Shown here in pieces: positions 1 through 4,787 of a stretch of 6,469 nt of DNA. Source of the DNA: Anaeromyxobacteraceae bacterium. GTDB taxonomy: Bacteria > Myxococcota > Myxococcia > Myxococcales > Anaeromyxobacteraceae. A program made the translations under genes and the position numbers. The notes under the pieces were generated by a model that worked only from the letters and a program-made list of their open reading frames with translations, was not told where the DNA came from and did not search any database. The stretch is from NCBI GenBank assembly GCA_027349605.1, contig DAIEMM010000172.1, forward strand, positions 1-6,469, given 5' to 3'. The first letter of the stretch is position 1, and each line of letters opens with the position of its first letter.

Positions 1-2
1 GG

Positions 3-125
3 CGGCGGAGCATCCACGGCCGGGAGTTCCGGCGCCAGGAGCGGGCCTTCCCCGAGCACGCGCGCGCCGCCGCCTGGGAGCGGGAGAACGTGCATCTCCT
101 GCTCGCGCCGCCGCGGCGGCGGTGA
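3..125 (+). CDS. C-terminal end of an unrecognised gene (5'-partial)
   Basis: The frame is open from the window edge to TGA at 123-125 and gives 40 residues rich in Arg, Glu and Ala, ending in LLLAPPRRR. Almost every codon ends in G or C (CAT is the only clear exception before the stop), the pattern of the real genes here, so I take it as the tail of a true gene. The tail looks helical and charged (for example AAAWERENVHLLL). No domain can be recognised from so short a piece. The next gene lies on the same strand, starting about 77 bases on. A GTG at 122-124 overlaps this stop, but I do not think it is the start of the next gene. Confidence 0.6.
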   Translation, partial: RRSIHGREFRRQERAFPEHARAAAWERENVHLLLAPPRRR

Positions 126-167
126 ACGTGCCGCCGACCGCCGGCGACGACCCGAATGAGGCACCGG

Positions 168-192
168 TTGCAAGGCCGGGGAATGTAAAAAT
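168..192 (+). promoter_or_regulatory. Possible extended -10 promoter element in an AT-rich patch
   Basis: The gap before ATG 203 holds the only clearly AT-rich patch nearby. TG at 184-185, one base, then AAAAAT at 187-192 resembles an extended -10 element (4 of 6 matches to TATAAT, including the key second A and last T). It would place a transcript start near 199-203, giving an almost leaderless mRNA, which fits the lack of a Shine-Dalgarno site before ATG 203. The only -35-like string, TTGCAA at 168-173, is too close (13 bases). This is a weak candidate. Confidence 0.2.
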
Positions 193-202
193 CCCCCGCG
201 CC

Positions 203-2761
203 ATGAAGATCGCGCACCGATGGATCCTCGTCGCGGCATTCGCCGGCTCCCTGTTCCCTGCCACCGCCCCCGCCGGGGCCCCGGATGTCTCCGGCGCCTG
301 GAAGGTCACCTTCCGGGGAAAGCTGGGAACCGGGACCCTTTCGCTCACGCTGGCGCAGCACGGTCGATCGGTCCGCGGTGAACTCGAGACCCGCGACGGG
401 ACCCGTCGCGAGGTGACCGGGACCTTCGACGGCAGGGCGCTCGTCCTCTCCCGCGACACCGGGGTCGGCACCATCCAGCGCTACCGGGCCGCCGTGAAGG
501 GAAACACGTTTTCGGGGACCTTCGCGAACGAGGGGAGGCACGCGGACTCCGGGACCATCGAGGGGAAGCGGGCACTGCCGGCGAAGGCCACCGCACCGGC
601 GAAGGCGGCCGATGCGGGGAAGTCCGGAGCGGTGGGAAGGAAGGAGACCGCCGCCAAGGGAAGCTCCGGGAAGAAGTCGCCGGCTGCCGCCGCGAGCGGC
701 GAGATCCTGGTCAGCGTGGCGCCGCTTCCGCTCGACCTCGGCGACGTGGGCGAGCTGTCGCGAACCCGGCAGGGGGGCAGCGCCGGAGTGCTCGCCGCCG
801 GGGTGCGCGTCCTCGCCGGAGAGAAGGCCCGGGTCCGGCTCGCGGCCGAGGTGGCGGCCTTCCCGGCGCCGGAGCCCTCGGCGGGGGCCGAAGTGCTCTC
901 CGGGCTCGCGGTCGACGCCGCCGCCGCCCGCGACGTGAAGGCCCGGGCGCTCTACGACGTGTCCGCGTCCTGGCAGGAGGCGGTGATGGCGGCCGCCTAC
1001 GACGACGAGAACGCGACGCGCCAGGCCCTCGAGCAGGTGAACCTGCACGTCCGGACCGCCGGCAGCGCGCAGCGGCGTCTCGTGGACACCGCGTCGAAGA
1101 CCCGGCAGGCGTCTGAGGCAGAGGCGGCCCGGGACCCGCAGAAGCTCCGCGCGGCGGCGCGGTCCGCATACGTGGAGCAGCTCCAGGCCACCCGGAACGC
1201 GATCGCCGGAGCGGACGAGGGCGGCCGATGGTGCCTCGTCCTCCAGGACCGGGAGATGCCCGGTCAGCAGCCGAGCTTCCGGGTGAAGGGGGAGGGACCC
1301 GAGGGCGCGGCGGACTACACCCGCTCCGACGGGATCACCGTCTCCGGACGGTGGACGATGCCCGCGGTGATCGTGCCCGGGCAGCCGGCACGCGTGGCCA
1401 TCACGGTGAAGCACGCTCCCGGGGCGCTCGCCGACGGCTGGGTGTACCTACGGATCGGGTCGCCCCGCCCGTCCTCCTACATGCTGGCCTTCGCCTACTC
1501 CGACGCCAGCGCCGCCCGGCGCGGGGAGGACTTCCCGTCCGACGCCTTCGACCTCGTGGTGCCGGACGTACCCGCGGCCCTCGAGCCCGTGGCCCGCGGA
1601 GGGAAGGCCGGGCCGACCTCGCTCGAGCTGCGGGACCAGGCCCAGTTCGGGAACCTCTTCGAGACCGCCAAGAAGCCGTCCCGGCTCCCGATGCGGGCGG
1701 TGGCCACCGACCCGTCGGCCTGGACCGACGCGAAGCGCCCTGGCACGGCGGCCGACGTGATCCTCCGCGTGGAGTTCGGCGGGGTCGTCCACTACCGGTA
1801 CGCATGGACCCGGCTCTCCGGGGCCCAGATCGCGGCAGCCGGGGCGGCGGCCTCGGCGGCGGCCCGGAAGACCCAGGCCTTCCCCTTTCACGTCGACCGG
1901 GAGAAGGAGGAGGAGATCCGGTTCCGCGAGGCCAACCTCGTCATCATCCAGAGGAACGTGCAGCGGGACGAGGAGGAGCTGTCCCGCACCACCGACTCGA
2001 AGGCCCGCGCGGCGCTCGAGTGGCGCATCCTGAACGGAAGGTCCGACCTGCAGGCGGAGCAGGACCTCATCGACTCGGTGCGCACCGGGGAGACGGTGCG
2101 GACCCGGACCCCCTTCGACGACTGGGCCCACGACCGGTTCGTGGCCGGGATCCGCGAGAACCAGCTGCGCATCGAGAGCTTCCAGCGCGCGCAGCTGGCC
2201 ATCCCGCGCCTGGTGGCGCTCCTGCCGTCCGACCAGCAGGCGGCCGCGCGGGACTTCGCCGCCCGGCAGCTCGGGCCGGAGGCCCGCGCGAAGATGGATC
2301 CGGCCCAGGCGAGGAAGGTGGCGGAGGCGCTCGGCAAGCAGGTCCAGGGCTACTGGCAGGGGGAGGCGGCGCGCCACGAGGAGGACGCGATCCGCTACGA
2401 GGACTATTCCCGGCGCGCCGAGACCGTGAAGCTCATCGCCAACGTCACCACGCTCGTGGGCGGCCTCGGCGCGCCCTCCCCGTCCCTCGCGAGCCAGATC
2501 CTCCTCTCCTCGGCGGAGGGCTACGTCGAAGGCGGGCCGGCCGGGGCCGTGCAGGAGGCGGTGGCCTTCTACAGCGCGCCGCTCTACGCGGCCGCCGAGG
2601 CCATGAAGGCCTATCCGGAGGGCGGCTTCTACGGGGCCGGCTCCGCCGCGGCCATCGGCTTCGTGAAGAGCAAGCTCTCCCAGATGGGCGTGGCCCCTGG
2701 CGCGCAGGCCGGCGCAAGGGGCGCGAAGCTCACGGTGAAGGAGCTCCTCGCCAGCGCCTAG
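203..2761 (+). CDS. Secreted multidomain protein of unknown function, ends at in-frame TAG
   Basis: Start: ATG 203 is preferred over GTG 122. The 27 codons between them contain about seven A/T-ending codons (AAT, GCA, GTT, GTA, AAA), far more than the gene, and the ATG opens directly into a signal peptide: MKIAHR, a hydrophobic core at about 7-18, then small residues with likely cleavage near 22-26. No Shine-Dalgarno site is seen. Domains by residue: about 28-123, a compact Gly/Thr-rich beta domain starting DVSGAWKV; 124-165, an Ala/Lys/Pro/Ser linker with a repeated PAKA unit; about 166-340, mixed with Ala-rich helices; about 343-470, beta-rich, with a lone Cys344; about 566-667, charged helices likely to form a coiled coil (REKEEEIRFRE); about 742-825, a Gly/Ala-rich hydrophobic region (TLVGGLG, EGYVEGGP) that might associate with membrane. 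I do not recognise the family. It stops at codon 853 (TAG), but the frame continues as coding sequence to 3727, so this may be only the N-terminal three quarters of a longer protein. Confidence 0.8.
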   Translation: MKIAHRWILVAAFAGSLFPATAPAGAPDVSGAWKVTFRGKLGTGTLSLTLAQHGRSVRGELETRDGTRREVTGTFDGRALVLSRDTGVGTIQRYRAAVKGNTFSGTFANEGRHADSGTIEGKRALPAKATAPAKAADAGKSGAVGRKETAAKGSSGKKSPAAAASGEILVSVAPLPLDLGDVGELSRTRQGGSAGVLAAGVRVLAGEKARVRLAAEVAAFPAPEPSAGAEVLSGLAVDAAAARDVKARALYDVSASWQEAVMAAAYDDENATRQALEQVNLHVRTAGSAQRRLVDTASKTRQASEAEAARDPQKLRAAARSAYVEQLQATRNAIAGADEGGRWCLVLQDREMPGQQPSFRVKGEGPEGAADYTRSDGITVSGRWTMPAVIVPGQPARVAITVKHAPGALADGWVYLRIGSPRPSSYMLAFAYSDASAARRGEDFPSDAFDLVVPDVPAALEPVARGGKAGPTSLELRDQAQFGNLFETAKKPSRLPMRAVATDPSAWTDAKRPGTAADVILRVEFGGVVHYRYAWTRLSGAQIAAAGAAASAAARKTQAFPFHVDREKEEEIRFREANLVIIQRNVQRDEEELSRTTDSKARAALEWRILNGRSDLQAEQDLIDSVRTGETVRTRTPFDDWAHDRFVAGIRENQLRIESFQRAQLAIPRLVALLPSDQQAAARDFAARQLGPEARAKMDPAQARKVAEALGKQVQGYWQGEAARHEEDAIRYEDYSRRAETVKLIANVTTLVGGLGAPSPSLASQILLSSAEGYVEGGPAGAVQEAVAFYSAPLYAAAEAMKAYPEGGFYGAGSAAAIGFVKSKLSQMGVAPGAQAGARGAKLTVKELLASA
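578..606 (+). repeat. Short direct repeat in the linker-coding sequence
   Basis: CCGGCGAAGGC occurs at 578-588 and again at 596-606, a period of 18 bases, coding two PAKA units. With the following Lys/Ala/Ser/Gly-rich codons it forms a flexible basic linker after the first domain of the secreted protein. It is probably a minor slippage-derived repeat with no separate function. Confidence 0.5.
2759..2761 (+). other. In-frame amber codon 1 (codon 853)
   Basis: TAG sits between ...KELLASA and FKQAQKRGQAL, inside what reads as one continuous amphipathic helical stretch. The next base is T and the next codons are TTC AAG, which is not the known leaky UAG-CAR-YYA context. Coding character resumes at the very next codon. 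A single C-to-T change from CAG (Gln), a common codon here, would create it, as would changes from GAG, TGG, AAG or TAC. It is either a nonsense mutation, a sequence error or a recoded sense codon. Confidence 0.75.
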
Positions 2762-3256
2762 TTCAAGCAGGCGCAGAAGAGGGGGCAGGCGCTGGTCGAC
2801 GACTTCCGGCGCTCCATGTCCGAGCTCGCCCGGGCCCGGAACGCCGGCCGCCCCATCGCCGAGGTCCGCGCGCTGGAGCGGGCCGCCCAGCAGAAGGCTG
2901 CCATCGCCCACTCCGACATCCACGCCAAGGCCTTCCTCAAGTACAAGGCGGACGCGCCGCTCCAGGAGGCCTTCATCGGCCAGGTGGACGCCATCCACCA
3001 CCAGGTCGAGGCCCGATTCCACGAGCGCATGGCCAGCCGCTCCTGGAACCCGCAGCGGCTGCTCCCCATCCGCAACTCGAGCAGCGCCGGCACCGTGGGC
3101 ATGGACTTCGACATCCGGCTGGTCGAGGACGGGGGCATCACGCTCGTCCAGAACGGCCGGCCCGCCAGCCTGGCCACCTGGCAGCGGGAGGCGCAGCAGG
3201 AGTGGGCGCGGGCCTACAAGGACGTCACCGGGCGGGACGCCGGCCACGCGCTCTAG
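2762..3256 (+). CDS. Second in-frame segment of the interrupted secreted protein
   Basis: This segment is 164 residues (codons 854-1017 of the joined frame) between the two TAG codons and in the same frame as the 203-2761 gene. By my count only two codons (GCT, CGA) end in A or T, so it has been under the same coding pressure. The first ATG is at 2816, but no Shine-Dalgarno site precedes it, and the 18 codons before it (FKQAQKRGQALVDDFRRS) look just as coding, so an independent gene is unlikely. It contains helical charged sequence to about residue 955, then SSSAGTVGMDFDI (959-971), then a Trp-rich stretch (TWQREAQQEWARAY). The SxxG...DxD spacing is loosely like a nucleotidyltransferase-fold signature, but this is only a resemblance. 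Function is unknown. Confidence 0.6.
   Translation, partial: FKQAQKRGQALVDDFRRSMSELARARNAGRPIAEVRALERAAQQKAAIAHSDIHAKAFLKYKADAPLQEAFIGQVDAIHHQVEARFHERMASRSWNPQRLLPIRNSSSAGTVGMDFDIRLVEDGGITLVQNGRPASLATWQREAQQEWARAYKDVTGRDAGHAL
3254..3256 (+). other. In-frame amber codon 2 (codon 1018)
   Basis: TAG sits between VTGRDAGHAL and NVTTSLHPEAYKDL, with no frame change and immediate resumption of coding sequence. The following base is A, which tends to be a weaker termination context for UAG, but there is no recognised readthrough motif. Like amber 1, it lies inside a CTAG tetranucleotide. CAG or GAG to TAG would explain it as a point mutation. Confidence 0.75.
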
Positions 3257-3727
3257 AACGTCACCACCTCGCTCCATCCCGAGGCGTACAAGGATCTGGC
3301 CTGGGTGGACCGGACGCTCGGTCCCATCGACCCGGCGTGGATCCGGCAGGCCGGGGACGTCACCCGCTACAAGGCCTCGGACATCATGCACGACCGCAAG
3401 ATCGGGGCGGTGGACGTCTACACCCGGCTCTACGAAGCCTCGCGCGGCACCGCCAAGGACCTGCGCACCAAGCTCCTCGACCGGCTGGGAAGGCCGGGGG
3501 CCATCCGCGCCGGACCCGGTCCCGACGGTGCGCGGGAGGCCGAGGCGCGCCGCAAGCAACTCGTGGAGCGCTGGACGGCGATCCAGGGGCTGCTCGACCG
3601 GGTCGGCACCGGCGCCATCGACCCCGTCCACGCGGACCGCGAGATGCGCCAGCTCACCGGCGGCTACGGCATCCCGCAGGTCCTCGACCACGCCTCGACC
3701 ATCATCGGGGAGCTCGGGCGGGGCTGA
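3257..3727 (+). CDS. Third in-frame segment (C-terminus) of the interrupted secreted protein
   Basis: This segment is 156 residues (codons 1019-1174), in the same frame as the two upstream pieces, ending at TGA 3725-3727. About nine codons end in A or T, slightly more than in the preceding piece but still strongly coding-like. The first possible start, GTG 3305, encodes a Val within AWVDRTLGP and has only a distant AAGGA (3289-3293), so separate translation is doubtful. The sequence is mainly helical: DVTRYKASDIMHDRK, a long Arg/Glu-rich helix (AREAEARRKQLVERW), and an ending TIIGELGRG. I recognise no domain. The natural TGA end, followed by a ribosome binding site for the next gene, suggests this is the original C-terminus of the whole protein. 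Confidence 0.6.
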   Translation, partial: NVTTSLHPEAYKDLAWVDRTLGPIDPAWIRQAGDVTRYKASDIMHDRKIGAVDVYTRLYEASRGTAKDLRTKLLDRLGRPGAIRAGPGPDGAREAEARRKQLVERWTAIQGLLDRVGTGAIDPVHADREMRQLTGGYGIPQVLDHASTIIGELGRG

Positions 3728-3739
3728 GGCTCTTGCCCC

Positions 3740-3747
3740 GGGAGGAA
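3740..3747 (+). promoter_or_regulatory. Strong Shine-Dalgarno site for the membrane protein gene
   Basis: GGGAGGAA at 3740-3747 contains the full GGAGG core six bases before ATG 3752. It fixes that start and contrasts with the absence of such sites before ATG 203, ATG 2816 and GTG 3305. Confidence 0.75.
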
Positions 3748-3751
3748 CGAC

Positions 3752-4753
3752 ATGAAGACGGAGGAGGGGGCCGGCGGCCGATCGATGGAGTGGGAGTTCG
3801 AGGTCCCACTCCTCGCCAACCGGCACACCATCGACGGGCTCGCGCGCGCGATCCTCGGCGGGGCGTTCCTGGTGGCGCTGCTGGTCGGCCTGCTGCTCGG
3901 CGTGCAGGGGGAGTGGAAGCTCGTGCCCCGGGTGGCGGTGCTCCTCCTCGGGATCGGCGCCGCGCTCTTCCTGGCCGGCCTGGCCGTGGCGGCGCTCCTG
4001 TTTCGGGGCAAGCTGCGGACCCGCTACGTGGTCGACGGCGAGGGCATCCACATGTCGGTCGTGGATCCGGTGGCGCGGGCGGGGAATCGGGGCGCGTTCT
4101 GGGTCGGGCTGGTCCTCGGGAGCGGTGCTGCCGCCGGCAGCGGCCTGCTGGCCATGGAAGGAGAACGGCGGATCCTGCGCTGGGCGGGTGCGTTTCGCGC
4201 CGTCCCCGAGCGCTCGACGTCGAGCATCGCGCTGCAGAACGGCTGGCGGACGTTGCTCCGGGTCTACTGCCTTCCGAAGGACTTCGACCGGGCCTGGGAT
4301 GCGGTGCGGGGCCACATGGCCCGGAGCGGGACGGCGGCTCGGTGCCCGCGCTCCCCGCTCCCCGCCTACCTGGGGCGCACGATTCTCGTGATCGCGGCGA
4401 CGATCCCGATCCTGGCCGTTCAGGGTGACCTCGGGATCGGGCTCCTCGCCCCGTTCCTCCTGCTCTGCTTCGGGGTCGCGACCGTGTGGTTCGTCCGGCC
4501 ACTCGCCTGGGTCGTCCTGGCCCTGCTGGCGGTCGTGGCGGCGCGCGGCGCGATCGGCGCCCTGGCGGTTCGCATCTCCTCCCTGGGTCGCGGCGACTAC
4601 CGGAGGTTCGAGACCCTGTCCGGGGACTCCTGGGCGCTCTTGATGCTGGCGATTGCGGGGATGGCCGTGCTGGCCGGAATTGCCACGGCGACCCTGCGTC
4701 GGCGGATCGTCCCGGCGCTTGCCGCGGACGACGCCGATGCGGGCCAGGCGTGA
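3752..4753 (+). CDS. Multi-pass membrane protein, uncharacterised, with a possible PH-like cytoplasmic segment
   Basis: The 333-residue protein has no signal peptide but several hydrophobic segments: about 31-51, 59-83, a weaker Gly/Ala-rich one at 114-134, then 209-224, 228-247, 250-270 and 293-313, for about six or seven spans. Between the first pair and the last group lies a soluble part, roughly 88-107 and 137-190, with the pattern RYVVDGEGIH ... RRILRWAGAFRAV ... ALQNGWRTLLRVYC ... FDRAWDAV. That order (short strands, a Trp strand, a final helix) resembles bacterial PH-like domains of small membrane proteins, here apparently split by the 114-134 hydrophobic insert; this is inference. The C-terminus is acidic and short. 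It follows the interrupted secreted-protein frame by 24 bases on the same strand, so cotranscription is likely and a functional link is possible (membrane partner or protective protein). No enzymatic motif is visible. Confidence 0.82.
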   Translation: MKTEEGAGGRSMEWEFEVPLLANRHTIDGLARAILGGAFLVALLVGLLLGVQGEWKLVPRVAVLLLGIGAALFLAGLAVAALLFRGKLRTRYVVDGEGIHMSVVDPVARAGNRGAFWVGLVLGSGAAAGSGLLAMEGERRILRWAGAFRAVPERSTSSIALQNGWRTLLRVYCLPKDFDRAWDAVRGHMARSGTAARCPRSPLPAYLGRTILVIAATIPILAVQGDLGIGLLAPFLLLCFGVATVWFVRPLAWVVLALLAVVAARGAIGALAVRISSLGRGDYRRFETLSGDSWALLMLAIAGMAVLAGIATATLRRRIVPALAADDADAGQA

Positions 4754-4760
4754 CGCAGGC

Positions 4761-4787
4761 CGGGAGGGGGCATCCCGAACCCCCTTC
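4761..4787. terminator. Possible hairpin between convergent genes
   Basis: The 32-base gap between two convergent stops contains AGGGGG (4765-4770) pairing with CCCCCT (4780-4785). It extends by a G-U and a G-C pair to 4763 and 4787, with a 9-base loop. A second, mutually exclusive stem is CGGGA (4761-4765) with TCCCG (4773-4777). There is no T-run on either side, so intrinsic termination is uncertain, but the location suits a shared transcription end. Confidence 0.35.

Larger units (their letters stand above)
203..3727 (+). pseudogene. Joined frame of 1174 residues with two internal TAG codons (broken or recoded gene)
   Basis: This entry joins the three segments. One frame runs from the signal-peptide ATG to TGA with only two interruptions, both TAG, at codons 853 and 1018. 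No insertion or deletion is needed, and codon bias is continuous throughout. Two readings fit. First, a recently inactivated gene, or sequence errors, in which only point changes have accumulated and the N-terminal 852 residues may still be made. Second, UAG is translated (suppressor tRNA, pyrrolysine or another recoding), giving one secreted protein of about 1150 residues after signal removal. The other visible genes use TGA stops, which is compatible with recoding but also expected at high GC. I label it pseudogene only because that needs no extra machinery. Confidence 0.55.

Noticed and set aside
160..172. Sigma-54-like promoter (GGCAC ... TTGC)
   Set aside because: The two invariant doublets, GG at 160-161 and GC at 170-171, are 8 bases apart; the family requires 10.
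122..202. GTG 122 as the start of the secreted protein, overlapping the upstream TGA
   Set aside because: The overlap looks like translational coupling, but the 27 added codons have a non-coding composition (several A/T-ending codons), would place a polar stretch ahead of the signal peptide, and lack a ribosome binding site.
2816..3256. An independent small gene starting at ATG 2816
   Set aside because: It has no Shine-Dalgarno site, and the 18 codons between the first TAG and this ATG have the same coding character, so the ATG looks internal.
2759..3259. Classical viral-type leaky UAG readthrough context
   Set aside because: The codons after the two TAGs (TTC AAG and AAC GTC) do not match CAR-YYA, and I saw no obvious strong stem just downstream.
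3305..3727. An independent small gene starting at GTG 3305
   Set aside because: The codons from 3257 to 3304 already look coding, the GTG is a Val within a continuous stretch, and the only AAGGA is too far upstream to be convincing.
1228..4428. A plus-strand open frame of 1066 codons in another frame, crossing both amber sites without a stop
   Set aside because: The product is low-complexity Arg/Gly/Pro/Ala sequence with codon bias in the wrong position. It is a shadow of the 203-3727 frame and the membrane protein gene, not evidence for frameshifting.
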